Positions 26,499 to 35,883 are shown, numbered from the stretch's first letter. The stretch is 64,000 nucleotides of DNA from Paenibacillus marchantiophytorum (GCF_014640555.1 NZ_BMHE01000002.1:43880-107879), one strand, 5' to 3'. Numbers and translations: made by a program. The notes: generated by a model not told the origin, from the letters alone.

Positions 26499-26643
26499 TT
26501 CATTCCAATCATCTCACAAATTTATTATTGATATTTAGGCTTGATTTTAAATGTTTACAGGTAGATAAGCAGGAAAGCATCGAACCCCGTCGAAATAATG
26601 TTTATGTAAATTACTGTAAGATGTTATCGGGGAAGGTGTTTGA

Positions 26644-28539
26644 ATGAACCACTTGTATCAAATGCTTGGGAAATGGTTGCTGATTGCAATAATCAGTATC
26701 GGATTCGCGGCTCCTCATGCTTATGCGGATCAGCCTCAGGAAGCGCTAACGATTCCAGAGTGGAGTATTATGTGGGGTGACCCACCTGGAGGACTGGAAG
26801 GTGTAAGTAAGGCTCCCGCCGATGAATGGATTCACGTTAAAAACGGAAAATCATCCCCTTTGAAACCAAAAGAAGTGAATTCCGCATGGGTCAAATTTAA
26901 ACTTCCATCTAACTTACCTATTGACTATGGCATTTACATTGAGGGCATTCATGCGCAGAAATTTTGGGTATATATCGGTGAACGCTTAGTTCGAGAGGCC
27001 AAGTATAGTTTTCCAGTTGATAGTCAAAAAAGTTTATTTCCCATCAGTAGCGAGGATGGGGGAGGAAACGTTTATTTAAAGTTGGAAACTTATGCTGATC
27101 GCTTGGATATACATTCAGCAATTAAGCTAGATGATTATTTTGTTTTGACAAGAACTTATGTACTTCAGGATTTGCCTGACATTATACTAGGTTGGGCCTT
27201 TCTCTTGATGGCTGCGATTTTAATGATTGGTTTGTTTTTCATGAAGAAAGGTCAAATTACAAGTTGGGTCTTAGTTAGTGTACTGAATTTAACGTTGGGA
27301 TTTATTTTTATTACACATTCTGCTTTCATGTATGCTAACTTCACGAACTATGGCAATCTATTTATTGCTTTGTTTGATCTATCGCTTGCTGTTTTTTTGC
27401 CAGCTCTTACTTACTTTTTCGAAAAAACATTTGCTGAAGGTAAATATAATCTGATTCGTTGGTTTAGAAAATTTCAAGTTATGTACTCAATTTTTTCTAT
27501 TACTTTTATGCTTTTTAATCTTCTCAATGATTATAAGTATAGTAATGCTTATTTCCTTATTTCAGTTACCATTTTGGGCTTTATTATGATTAGTCAGTTC
27601 ATATTGATGATTGTTTTTTCTGCTATACTAGTACGAAATGGGAACAAGGAAGCCATTATTTTCTCAGCCGGTTTTGCCTTTTTAGCTTTTATGAGTATTT
27701 TAGACCTTATATTCTTCTATGCTAGGTCACAAAACTATATGTTTTTCTTCTGGAAATGGGGAGTTGTAGGATTTATTATTGTCATTGTTGTCGTATTAGG
27801 TAGGCGCTTAGCCATCAATCAGGAACATATGATCAATTATTCCAAGGAGCTTGAGTTCTACAATCATCAACTGCAGCTCTCTGAAAAAATGGAGATTATC
27901 AGTTCATTAGCAGCTTCTGTCGCTCACGAGGTTAGAAATCCGCTTCAGGTAACACGAGGTTTTTTGCAACTTGTTGCTGCCAGAACAGATGATAAGAATA
28001 AGGAATATATGGGAATTGCTATTGCAGAATTAGATCGGGCTTCGGTTATTATTACGGACTTTCTAACATTTGCCAAGCCGCAGCTAGATGAGCTCGTTGA
28101 TCTCAATGTATCCGAAGAAATTAACCAGATAGAAGGAATTATTGTGCCTTTGGCAACCATGCACGGGGGGCGAATAATTGTCAGCGTTCCAAATGATCTA
28201 TTTATCCGTGGAAACGCTTCGAAATTGAAACAAGTACTCATTAATATAATTAAGAACAGTATTGAAGCTTTTCAGGTCGATGGGCAAATTCAAATATGGG
28301 CCTATGAGAAGCAGGGAGAGGTTTACATTCATATTAAGGATAACGGTGAGGGAATTGAGCCTGCAAAACTTATTAGATTAGGGGAGCCTTATTATTCAAC
28401 GAAAACAAAGGGAACAGGACTTGGACTTATGATTACTTTTCAAATTATAAAGGCGATGCAAGGTCATTTAGAGTACAAAAGTCAACGTTACACTGGTACT
28501 GAGGCGATTATTAGTTTTCCATCCATTTCGGCTAAATAA
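26644..28539 (+). CDS. Membrane sensor histidine kinase, 7TM-DISM-like input domain
   Basis: A 631-residue kinase. It has a signal peptide (to about AYADQ), an extracytoplasmic beta-rich domain of about 150 residues, then seven hydrophobic segments (about residues 178-385) in 7TM-DISM-like order, then HisKA with ASVAHEVRNPLQ (His428) and HATPase_c with NIIKNSIEAF, DNGEGI and GTGLGL. The H-box form and GFLQL resemble sporulation Kin kinases. There is no adjacent response regulator, so it may feed an orphan regulator or Spo0F. It lies between the repeat array and the convergent NHLP peptide gene. Upstream, CGTCGAA at 26588-26594 is one base off a Spo0A box. The ligand is unknown. Confidence 0.86.
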   Translation: MNHLYQMLGKWLLIAIISIGFAAPHAYADQPQEALTIPEWSIMWGDPPGGLEGVSKAPADEWIHVKNGKSSPLKPKEVNSAWVKFKLPSNLPIDYGIYIEGIHAQKFWVYIGERLVREAKYSFPVDSQKSLFPISSEDGGGNVYLKLETYADRLDIHSAIKLDDYFVLTRTYVLQDLPDIILGWAFLLMAAILMIGLFFMKKGQITSWVLVSVLNLTLGFIFITHSAFMYANFTNYGNLFIALFDLSLAVFLPALTYFFEKTFAEGKYNLIRWFRKFQVMYSIFSITFMLFNLLNDYKYSNAYFLISVTILGFIMISQFILMIVFSAILVRNGNKEAIIFSAGFAFLAFMSILDLIFFYARSQNYMFFFWKWGVVGFIIVIVVVLGRRLAINQEHMINYSKELEFYNHQLQLSEKMEIISSLAASVAHEVRNPLQVTRGFLQLVAARTDDKNKEYMGIAIAELDRASVIITDFLTFAKPQLDELVDLNVSEEINQIEGIIVPLATMHGGRIIVSVPNDLFIRGNASKLKQVLINIIKNSIEAFQVDGQIQIWAYEKQGEVYIHIKDNGEGIEPAKLIRLGEPYYSTKTKGTGLGLMITFQIIKAMQGHLEYKSQRYTGTEAIISFPSISAK

Positions 28540-28580
28540 AGAAGAGGTGCCGCAATCAGCGGCACCTCTTCTTTATTTAT
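28540..28580. terminator. Bidirectional terminator between kinase and NHLP peptide genes
   Basis: A perfect 14-bp stem (AGAAGAGGTGCCGC / GCGGCACCTCTTCT, loop AATCA) is followed on the plus strand by TTTATTTATTTT, and on the minus strand by TTTATTTAGCC. It ends both convergent genes. Confidence 0.92.
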
Positions 28581-28581
28581 T

Positions 28582-28821
28582 TTACCAAAAGCCTTCGGTG
28601 CCATTCGTAGTAACTAATACCTTAGCAGGATTCGTAGGAATGACGAGAACAAATTCCGTTGAAGTTTCTTCGACCGCTTTAACTTGGATATCATCGGGGA
28701 GTGTGATGTTAAACGCTTGTTTCAAAGCGGCTTTGGGATTCGCGATAAGCTGGTTCTTAAATGCTTCATCTTCCCAAGCTTTTTGAATAATTTGCGCTTT
28801 TAGAACTTCATTGGATGACAT
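28582..28821 (-). CDS. NHLP (nitrile-hydratase-like leader) family peptide, putative RiPP precursor
   Basis: A 79-residue protein. Residues 15-61 match the NHLP leader pattern derived from the nitrile hydratase alpha N-terminus: AWEDEAFKNQLIANPKAAL, then LPDDIQVKAVEET and a terminal FVLVIP strand. The remaining 18 residues (62-79) would be the core; they lack Cys, contain five Thr, and end in EGFW with Trp as the last residue. No GG cleavage site is seen. AGGAG is nine bases before the ATG and an extended -10 lies further upstream. It is directly downstream of an isoprenoid-synthase-fold gene and convergent with a sensor kinase. No YcaO, LanM, radical SAM or peptidase-ABC gene is nearby. It may instead be a stand-alone NHLP protein of unknown role. 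Confidence 0.8.
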   Translation of the reverse strand: MSSNEVLKAQIIQKAWEDEAFKNQLIANPKAALKQAFNITLPDDIQVKAVEETSTEFVLVIPTNPAKVLVTTNGTEGFW

Positions 28822-28865
28822 TACTAATCACTCCTAATTATTTGGGTATTTTTACCTGCAAAACG

Positions 28866-28874
28866 ATTATAGCA
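28866..28874 (-). promoter_or_regulatory. Extended -10 promoter for the NHLP peptide gene
   Basis: On the minus strand TGCTATAAT (TGn plus a perfect TATAAT) lies in the 76-base gap between the two minus-strand genes, about 45 bases before the peptide ATG. No strong -35 is seen. It suggests the peptide can be transcribed separately from the upstream enzyme. Confidence 0.6.
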
Positions 28875-28897
28875 TGAATATTCTGAATAATCTATCA

Positions 28898-29833
28898 TTA
28901 TAAGCTGCTTTCCGACAAATAATAGTAGAATCCCCCTGAAGCTAACTTTTTCCGCTTTTCTTTGATCTCTTGTTCGACAATTTGAATGTTAGTCACTAGC
29001 GACTTATGAAAACTCATCATTTGGGGTAAGGAGGTTTGGAGATTGTTGAAGTCCTCATGATGGGTTGCGGCAATTTGTCCATATGTCTCCAAGAAATCTC
29101 GGACAAATAGTTGATCCTTAACCATTTCAGCCGTAATGACGCTATCCGCCGGAAGCTGCATACGTTTGCGCATGGAAGCTAGCAAACAGTTGTAAGAGCC
29201 CTCTTCGATATCTTCCTCCCAATCAGCCCAATCATCCAACATTTGCAGGGTCACCAATACTTGTTCCACGGCTTCAGTTACAGCAGGAATGAGGGCAGCT
29301 TGTTGGCTGAGCAGTAATGCCGCTGTGCTGGCGTTTTTGACGGGGCTAGCTTTCTTGGCAATCATGTTCCGATCGGTATGGAAATAATCGGATATCTGCT
29401 CATTGGAGACAGCTTTCGACCACTCCAGTACGTAGGATTCATAATATCGCCAGAACGGAGAGCTGGATGGAAACATGTCTCGATAGATTGCTGAGAACTG
29501 GATATGAAATAAATTGGCAAGCGGCAGCTTGTCCTTGTGCTCTCCCTTGGCAGAATCCATGATATCATCCTGAATGAAATAATAAAGCATGATAAACACA
29601 TTAGCGAGAGAGAGCTTCTGGATCTCAGCCGCAGGCAAGTCACAGGCGTCTTTCATCCAATAGGGGAGCAAGTAGCAGATATAATTCTTGGTTGTGCCTT
29701 CTTTGCTGGCATCGAATTTAGCCAAATAGGCCAGTCCCAGTTGGTTGAGAGGTGCTGGAAACGTGCTTACGATTTGATTTGCTTCTGCAAATACGTCATC
29801 TAGCTCCTGCTTATGCGCGTTCAACCAGTCCAT
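28898..29833 (-). CDS. Class 1 isoprenoid synthase-fold protein next to NHLP peptide
   Basis: A 311-residue helical protein with two aspartate-rich motifs of trans-prenyl synthases: DDIMD at residues 89-93 and DDWADWEED at 200-208. A KKASPVKNAST segment is reminiscent of the KTASLF region. These residues bind diphosphate through magnesium. The rest is diverged from FPP/GGPP synthases and from ComQ by eye. Sequence suggests it binds or uses a prenyl diphosphate as synthase, terpene cyclase or peptide prenyltransferase. GAGGGGG lies nine bases before the ATG. It is the first gene of a two-gene minus-strand unit with the NHLP peptide, which makes peptide prenylation a reasonable hypothesis only. 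Confidence 0.78.
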   Translation of the reverse strand: MDWLNAHKQELDDVFAEANQIVSTFPAPLNQLGLAYLAKFDASKEGTTKNYICYLLPYWMKDACDLPAAEIQKLSLANVFIMLYYFIQDDIMDSAKGEHKDKLPLANLFHIQFSAIYRDMFPSSSPFWRYYESYVLEWSKAVSNEQISDYFHTDRNMIAKKASPVKNASTAALLLSQQAALIPAVTEAVEQVLVTLQMLDDWADWEEDIEEGSYNCLLASMRKRMQLPADSVITAEMVKDQLFVRDFLETYGQIAATHHEDFNNLQTSLPQMMSFHKSLVTNIQIVEQEIKEKRKKLASGGFYYYLSESSL

Positions 29834-29931
29834 AGGTCAATTCCCCCTCAAATGGTATATTCTTGAAACTAGACTAGCACGAATTCCCCAAGGATACAAT
29901 TCCTATTTTTTCTCGCCAGAACCAGACGAAT

Positions 29932-29990
29932 GTTCACACTTGTTCATGGAAGTTCAGATTGTTCATAGGTCATTCCACAAATTCGTTCAC
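29932..29990 (+). promoter_or_regulatory. Phased GTTCA repeats upstream of sugar ABC operon
   Basis: GTTCA occurs at 29932, 29942, 29952, 29961 and 29985, with GTCAT at 29969, so the first four are spaced 10, 10 and 9 bases apart. One-helical-turn spacing on one face of DNA suits cooperative binding by an AraC-type regulator, such as the one encoded at 33625-35883. Confidence 0.55.
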
Positions 29991-30077
29991 TTACCACAAG
30001 AGGCTTCACTATGCGCTTAGTGTGAGTCCGATTATGATCTTCTCAAGACATATCGCTTGAGGGGGATCGCTTCAACC

Positions 30078-31001
30078 ATGATTAAACGACGAGGTTTTAT
30101 TTATGAACTCATGACGAACAAAATCATGTTTCTTATGCTGCTGCCGACCTTGATCTTCTTCTTCATCAACTCGTACATTCCGATGGTAGGTATCTATTAC
30201 GCGTTTACAAGATTTGATTTCAATGCTGGTTTGTTCGGAAGCCCATTTGTAGGGTTAGACAATTTCTCTTTCTTATGGAAATCCGGCATTTTGATGAAAT
30301 TGACGCTGAATACACTTGGCTACAACTTAGCTTTCATTGTATTTGGTAATGTTTTCGCCATCCTGTGCGCGGTCTTGCTAAGCGAAATTCGCAGCGCATG
30401 GTTCAAGAAGCTGGCCCAATCCGTCATGTTTCTGCCTTACTTTATTTCGTTCGTTATTTTGAGTGTCATTGTGTATAACTTATTCAACTATGAGAGCGGT
30501 TTCCTGAACACGACCTTGAAGGAGCTAAGCGCAAGTCCCGTAGATGTGTACAATACGCCCTGGGCGTGGGTGTTTCTGATCATATTATTTTATCTATGGA
30601 AAAATCTCGGGTACAGCATGGTCATTTATTTGGCGGCCATTACAGGCATTAGTGAAGAATATTATGAAGCTGCCAAGATCGATGGGGCTAATATATTTCA
30701 GCGCGTATGGCATATCACGGTTCCCATGCTCAAGCCGACCTTTGTCGTTCTGCTCCTCTTTTCACTGGGCAGTATTATGAAAGGGCAATTCGATTTATTT
30801 TACCAATTAATTGGAAATAATGGTATTCTTTTTAATGCGACAGATATTATCGATACCTATGTGTATCGCTCGCTTAAGGTCACTTTTGATGTTGGCATGG
30901 CGACAGCAGCCGGTTTATATCAGTCATTGTTTGGATTTATCTTGATTATTACGGTCAACTACGTCATTCGCAAAATAAATGAGGATTACGCCTTATTTTA
31001 G
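30078..31001 (+). CDS. ABC sugar importer permease, LplB type
   Basis: A 307-residue inner-membrane permease with six hydrophobic segments and the EAA loop YEAAKIDGANIFQRVWHITVPML. LplB/YtcP-type systems import oligosaccharides in Paenibacillus and use a shared ATPase (MsmX), which explains the lack of an ATPase gene here. A TTG at 30057 opens the frame, but GAGGGGG precedes the ATG at 30078. Operon with the next two genes; the iteron-like GTTCA repeats lie upstream. Confidence 0.92.
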   Translation: MIKRRGFIYELMTNKIMFLMLLPTLIFFFINSYIPMVGIYYAFTRFDFNAGLFGSPFVGLDNFSFLWKSGILMKLTLNTLGYNLAFIVFGNVFAILCAVLLSEIRSAWFKKLAQSVMFLPYFISFVILSVIVYNLFNYESGFLNTTLKELSASPVDVYNTPWAWVFLIILFYLWKNLGYSMVIYLAAITGISEEYYEAAKIDGANIFQRVWHITVPMLKPTFVVLLLFSLGSIMKGQFDLFYQLIGNNGILFNATDIIDTYVYRSLKVTFDVGMATAAGLYQSLFGFILIITVNYVIRKINEDYALF

Positions 31002-31021
31002 GTGGGGGAGGTGCTGGCAGG

Positions 31022-31915
31022 GTGAGAATGAAGGATGAGAAGTATATGTTGCTGTTTCAAACGATGGCGTATGCCGTTATTATCGTCTCTTTTGTGGTCT
31101 GTTTATTTCCCTTTCTGATGATTATATCGGCGTCGCTCACGCAGAATGAGTCGATTATCCGCAGCGGGTATCACTTAATTCCACAAGTATTTTCCATTGA
31201 AGGGTACAAAACGGTGTTTCGGTTTCCGGAACAGGTGCTCAAAGCGTATGGGGTTACCCTGTTCGTAACGCTCGTAGGGACGGTCACAGGATTGTTCTTC
31301 ATGACTATGGCTGGTTATGTCCTGCAGCGCAGAGATTTCAAATATCGGAATCATTTTTCTTTCTATATCTACTTCACGACGCTGTTTGGCGGAGGATTGG
31401 TGCCGTGGTACATTCTGCTTGCAAATTACTTGAAGCTGACCGATTCTTACGCGGTGCTCATTCTGCCAGGGCTGATGAGTCCCTTCCTGATCATTCTGAT
31501 GCGCAGTTTTATTAAATCAGCGATACCGGAGGAATTGATTGAATCGGCCAAGATTGATGGGGCGAATGATTTCAAGATTTATTACAGTGTCGTGCTGCAA
31601 TTATCGATGCCCGGCATTGCGACGGTCGGTTTGTTCCTGGCGCTTCATTATTGGAACGGTTGGCTGCTCTCTTCCCTCTTCATCAATGACCCCAACAAAT
31701 ATGAACTGCAATATTATTTGTATAACGTGATTAACACGATGCGCTTTGTATCTCAAATGGGCGCTGGAACGGGAGTCGTGATGACAGGAGAGATGCCGAC
31801 CGAGTCCACGAAGATGGCTATGGCCATCGTAGTGACGGGACCTATTCTGTTCTTGTATCCGTTCGTTCAGCGTTATTTCGTCAAAGGATTGACAATCGGT
31901 GCTGTCAAAGGTTAG
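31022..31915 (+). CDS. ABC sugar importer permease, LplC/YtcP type
   Basis: A 297-residue permease with six membrane segments and the EAA loop IESAKIDGANDFKIYYSVVLQLSMPG. It is the second half of the heterodimeric channel formed with the upstream gene, 20 bases away. Start is GTG at 31022 after GGGGGAGG (11-base spacing); the ATG at 31028 is an alternative. Confidence 0.92.
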   Translation: MRMKDEKYMLLFQTMAYAVIIVSFVVCLFPFLMIISASLTQNESIIRSGYHLIPQVFSIEGYKTVFRFPEQVLKAYGVTLFVTLVGTVTGLFFMTMAGYVLQRRDFKYRNHFSFYIYFTTLFGGGLVPWYILLANYLKLTDSYAVLILPGLMSPFLIILMRSFIKSAIPEELIESAKIDGANDFKIYYSVVLQLSMPGIATVGLFLALHYWNGWLLSSLFINDPNKYELQYYLYNVINTMRFVSQMGAGTGVVMTGEMPTESTKMAMAIVVTGPILFLYPFVQRYFVKGLTIGAVKG

Positions 31916-31986
31916 AACCGTAGAAGGGGCAATGAAAAGAACCTTCGCGGCTGACATAGATGTAAACCATAAAAGGGAGGATTCAC

Positions 31987-33558
31987 ATGAAAATGATCAG
32001 GACAACCCGATTCTCTGTTTGGCTCTCCGGAGCTTTATTCGTCACCGCGCTAACAGGTTGCAGCAGCACCCCGGAACCTAAGAAAGAGACAGCAGCGCCT
32101 GCTGCGAGTGCGGCTGCACCAGCGGCAACAGTGAAGGCTGAAGCGCCTAAGAGAGACAAAGTTGAGCTTCAGTTCTACATGCTCGGCAACGCTCCCAAGG
32201 ATTTGCAGATCATTCAGGATGAAGTGAATAAACTGGCTTCCAAAGATTTGAATACAACGGTTAAATTCAATTACACAACATGGACTGACTGGGACCAGAA
32301 ATATAAGCTGCTGCTATCATCCGGTCAGCAAGTGGATTTAATCTTCACGGCCGATTGGACGCAGTATCAGTCCTACGCGAAGAAGGGGGCTTTCCTGCCG
32401 CTGGATGATATACTGCCCAAAGCAGCTCCAACCCTGAATAAATATGTACCTAAGGATATGTGGGAAGCGGTCAAGGTGGACGGCAAAATTTATACAGTTC
32501 CGGCGACGTTTAAAGAATATGTGACCAACGGTTTCGTTTGGCGCGAGGATTTGCGCGTGAAGTATAATTTACCTAAGCCGAACTCAGTTGAAACCTTCGA
32601 GGCTTATATGGATGGGATCAAGAAAAATGAGCCAAATGTGCTGCCCTTTGCAAGCGGAGGTGACGGCAATCTGATTGTGAATGGCCTCAGGGATGTCGTT
32701 CATAACAGCGTGGGAGCGCCGCTATATGGGGTGGGCATTAATTACAACAAGCCGGCTGAAGTGTATTCATATTGGGGGTCTGACGAGCATCTGGGCGATA
32801 TCAAAATTGCCAAACGCTGGATGGACAAAGGCTTTATTCCGAAAAATGTGCTGAATGTGAAAGATTCGACATGGGATCAGCTTGTTAGCGGGAAAGCGGC
32901 GAGTGAGTTCGGGGACAACCCGGCCAGATTCAATGATTCCTTGAATAAAATGAAATCAACGCATCCGGACTGGAATCTCGACTACTTCCCATTCCCGGTT
33001 GCCAAAGGATACGCACAGCCTGTGCATCCGATTCATAACGGATTTGCTATTCCTAAGAGCAGTAAGAACGCAGAACGTGCATTGGAATTCTATGAAAAAA
33101 TGGTGACTGACAAAACCTACAACTGGCTTACCTCTTACGGCATTCAAGGGAAAAACTTCGAAGTGGATAACGGCTATTATAAAATGATAGGTGATAATAA
33201 TTCGAATGGCTTCCCGCGTGAGGCAATGAATAGCTGGGCATGGCGGAATCCCGATCTGATGTTGTTCGAGAAAAGCTTTGATGGTGTAAAAGCGATCTAC
33301 CAAGAGCTCGATAAAATTCAAAAGCCGGATATTTTCACAGGTTTTGCTGAGGATTACAGCTCCTACCAAGCGGAGAAAGCGGCTCTGGAGCAAGTGGAGA
33401 AACAGTACCTGTGGCCGCTGCAAATGGGTCTTGTAGCCGACGTAGATGCAGGCCTCAAGACGTTCATGGAGAAAGCGAAGCAAGCAGGACTTGAGAAAGT
33501 GCAAGCGGAGTATAAGAAACAATGGCTCCAATATGTCAACGAAAAAGGCATCAAATAA
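31987..33558 (+). CDS. ABC sugar importer solute-binding lipoprotein, LplA type
   Basis: A 523-residue extracellular lipoprotein. The signal peptide ends in the lipobox ALTGC with Cys25, then an Ala/Pro/Lys linker to about residue 55 and a family 1-like solute-binding fold with an ELQFYMLGNAPKD start. It is large, as is normal for LplA-type proteins. It is the third gene of the importer, 71 bases after the permease. A strong hairpin follows. Substrate is likely an oligosaccharide, not identifiable from sequence. Confidence 0.92.
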   Translation: MKMIRTTRFSVWLSGALFVTALTGCSSTPEPKKETAAPAASAAAPAATVKAEAPKRDKVELQFYMLGNAPKDLQIIQDEVNKLASKDLNTTVKFNYTTWTDWDQKYKLLLSSGQQVDLIFTADWTQYQSYAKKGAFLPLDDILPKAAPTLNKYVPKDMWEAVKVDGKIYTVPATFKEYVTNGFVWREDLRVKYNLPKPNSVETFEAYMDGIKKNEPNVLPFASGGDGNLIVNGLRDVVHNSVGAPLYGVGINYNKPAEVYSYWGSDEHLGDIKIAKRWMDKGFIPKNVLNVKDSTWDQLVSGKAASEFGDNPARFNDSLNKMKSTHPDWNLDYFPFPVAKGYAQPVHPIHNGFAIPKSSKNAERALEFYEKMVTDKTYNWLTSYGIQGKNFEVDNGYYKMIGDNNSNGFPREAMNSWAWRNPDLMLFEKSFDGVKAIYQELDKIQKPDIFTGFAEDYSSYQAEKAALEQVEKQYLWPLQMGLVADVDAGLKTFMEKAKQAGLEKVQAEYKKQWLQYVNEKGIK

Positions 33559-33566
33559 GAAGAAAG

Positions 33567-33603
33567 GCCGCCCTGCAGTATTGTATGCAGGGCGGCTGTT
33601 TGT
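33567..33603. terminator. Terminator between lplA-like gene and AraC regulator
   Basis: A perfect 11-bp stem GCCGCCCTGCA / TGCAGGGCGGC around 8 bases, then TGTTTGTTGT. It may serve both convergent genes. Confidence 0.85.
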
Positions 33604-33624
33604 TGTCTAAAGCTCAACTTAGGC

Positions 33625-35883
33625 TTAGGATTGATTGCCAGGTTCTAATAGTTCTGCTTTCCTGAAGTCGGTTGGTGTCACGCCAAAGTTTTTCTTGAAC
33701 ATTCGATAGAAGTAGGAACTATTCGTATACCCGATCTTCTCCGCAATCTCGGCAACAGAAAGGCCGGATTGTTTGAGCAGATCTTTGGCTCTGTCCATTC
33801 GCATTGTATTAATGACATCGACGATGGCATTCAGGGTGTTTTGCTTGTATACGCGACTAATATAGATAGGGGACATATCGAGTATATCTGCGATCCAGTT
33901 TAAGCATAAGTTGGGATTACCGCAATTCAGATCGATCATATCATTGATTTTGCGGATTAGATCGTCCTGTTTCATGCTCCGCTTTTCATCCAATCGCTTC
34001 TTGATTTCATCAAATGATTCAAAGAAAGCCGCTTCGATCTCTTCGATGGTTTCCAGCTTCGCTAGGGCCTGTCTGGACACCAGCAAAGAGCTGGGTATGT
34101 CGAGCGAATTGTTCTTGAGAATGGTATGCAGAACACCACTCAAAGTGATGGTCAGGCGTGATAAGGTAGCCTGGAACACACTGATGGGATAAGGCCTTGT
34201 TTCTTCGATGATGACAGCATAGATTTTCTTGGCTTCGGCAACTTTACCAGCCATCAATGCATCAACTAATCTCTTCTCTTTCTCCACGGTAAACAGATAA
34301 TCGTCGGTTTCCGGGTACGGATGGTCTTGCGAAGCGATCAAGCAGCCTGCTCCGAGGAACAAGCGATGTTCAGAAGCTTCGACAATTTTACGGTACAGCG
34401 GTACGAGGTCCTGAGGCAGGGAACTTTGTGGACTGTAAGTAATGGACAAGCTGATTTTGAGCAACTCGTTAACCGCTTTCTGAATTTGTTTCAGTAAGGT
34501 TTGCAGCATGCTCTGATCCCCATCGCTGGGCACATTGTGGGCATTAATCAGCAAAACCGTACGATCATCGCCCATGTCGACTGTCTCCACCTGAAAGGCT
34601 TGAGAGGCAATCTCGGAGCTAATGTTCATAATTGCATATTTATAGACATGAAGATCATCCAGATGTTTTTGTAAAAAGGGCTGAAACCGATCGATTCGAA
34701 GCAAGATAATACGATAATCATGTCCGAAATCAAAGGAAATGCCGAGCTCGCTGCGTTTATCCCGCATCCATTTTGCCGTTAGTGGTTCATGGCCTTGGAG
34801 CAGCTTTCGCAGCATGTCTTGTTTTAAAGTGAACAAGGAGTTGCGTTTGTCAGATTCTAATGATTTCATCTTAGTGACAATACGATGGATGGGGATATAG
34901 AGCCTGCGAGATAGCAGCCAGGAGATGAACAAACCGACAACAAGAATAGAAACTCCGATATAAATGGTTGTCGTCCGGATCGCATTTAACTTCCGTGTTA
35001 TGATTTCGTAAGGTGTAAACCGAATGTACCGCCATTCAAGTGAGTCGGGAGCTGTATATGAAATTAAGGATTTCATACCTCCAACCGTGCCAATAAAGTA
35101 GCCGGCGTTCTTCGTACTCATGATTTGTTGCGTTATGGCTGATTCAGGGGTTAGCGTCACGCTTGGATTGAGTGGATCTCCGCTAAGCGTTCTTCCTTTA
35201 TTGTCGAGGATAAAGGAGTTGCTAGCCTCTGTTCCTCGATATTTACCGATATCTTTATTAATCCAATCGGTTGTGATATTGACGATAATGGCAGAATTCA
35301 GTTCATTGTCATTTCCGATGGCATCATAGCAGAGATATGTGTAGATATTACTTCTTTTCGAACCAGAAGCATCCTTCAAATAGGTCCGTGGAATCGGCAC
35401 AAAAGGTTTATACTCTTGGAAATGCTGTAGAATCTCCAAAATATCTTGGTCCACCAATTCTTCTTTGGTCATTAATCCGTTCTGCCCTGAACTGGCTGCG
35501 ATATACACATAGGGGGCTTTAGGGTTGTAGACATAAATGGAAGCAATATAAGGCATAGAATTCAAATAATTGCTCAGTTCTCTCATGGCCGCTGTTGTAT
35601 CATAAATATCCGGATTTTCATAAAACATAAGCTTGCTGATATTACCGTTTCGATACATTTGGAATGTAAGCGATTGTGCGCTCTCCGTCATGGAAATCAC
35701 TTCGCGGCTCGTTTGAGTTAAATTCTCCAAGTCGGATTGATACACTTCGTTCAAATTAATAGTCCTATAATTGACGTAATAAATGGTGGAGGATACGAGA
35801 AGTGTAAGAACCGTACAAAGAATTGTACTTAGCAGAAGCTTGATATACAGATTGCGATTGTCTCCCATAAGCTTACCATTCAC
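33625..35883 (-). CDS. Membrane-bound AraC family regulator with extracellular sensor
   Basis: A 752-residue one-component regulator. TM1 is at about residues 15-35 (LLLSTILCTVLTLLVSS), then an extracytoplasmic sensor of about 250 residues of Cache type, TM2 at about 300 (IYIGVSILVVGLFISWLL), a cytoplasmic linker, and a C-terminal AraC double helix-turn-helix (LNWIADILDMS, then VAEIAEKIGYTNSSYFYRMFKKNFG). The frame opens earlier, but GGGGAGG is seven bases from the GTG at 35883. Convergent with the sugar importer it presumably controls, as is common for this family in Paenibacillus. Confidence 0.88.
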   Translation of the reverse strand: MNGKLMGDNRNLYIKLLLSTILCTVLTLLVSSTIYYVNYRTINLNEVYQSDLENLTQTSREVISMTESAQSLTFQMYRNGNISKLMFYENPDIYDTTAAMRELSNYLNSMPYIASIYVYNPKAPYVYIAASSGQNGLMTKEELVDQDILEILQHFQEYKPFVPIPRTYLKDASGSKRSNIYTYLCYDAIGNDNELNSAIIVNITTDWINKDIGKYRGTEASNSFILDNKGRTLSGDPLNPSVTLTPESAITQQIMSTKNAGYFIGTVGGMKSLISYTAPDSLEWRYIRFTPYEIITRKLNAIRTTTIYIGVSILVVGLFISWLLSRRLYIPIHRIVTKMKSLESDKRNSLFTLKQDMLRKLLQGHEPLTAKWMRDKRSELGISFDFGHDYRIILLRIDRFQPFLQKHLDDLHVYKYAIMNISSEIASQAFQVETVDMGDDRTVLLINAHNVPSDGDQSMLQTLLKQIQKAVNELLKISLSITYSPQSSLPQDLVPLYRKIVEASEHRLFLGAGCLIASQDHPYPETDDYLFTVEKEKRLVDALMAGKVAEAKKIYAVIIEETRPYPISVFQATLSRLTITLSGVLHTILKNNSLDIPSSLLVSRQALAKLETIEEIEAAFFESFDEIKKRLDEKRSMKQDDLIRKINDMIDLNCGNPNLCLNWIADILDMSPIYISRVYKQNTLNAIVDVINTMRMDRAKDLLKQSGLSVAEIAEKIGYTNSSYFYRMFKKNFGVTPTDFRKAELLEPGNQS

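Noticed and set aside
28898..29833. ComQ orthologue
   Set aside because: It shares Asp-rich motifs and gene order logic, but the rest of the sequence does not resemble ComQ as I know it, and the peptide is NHLP-type, not ComX.
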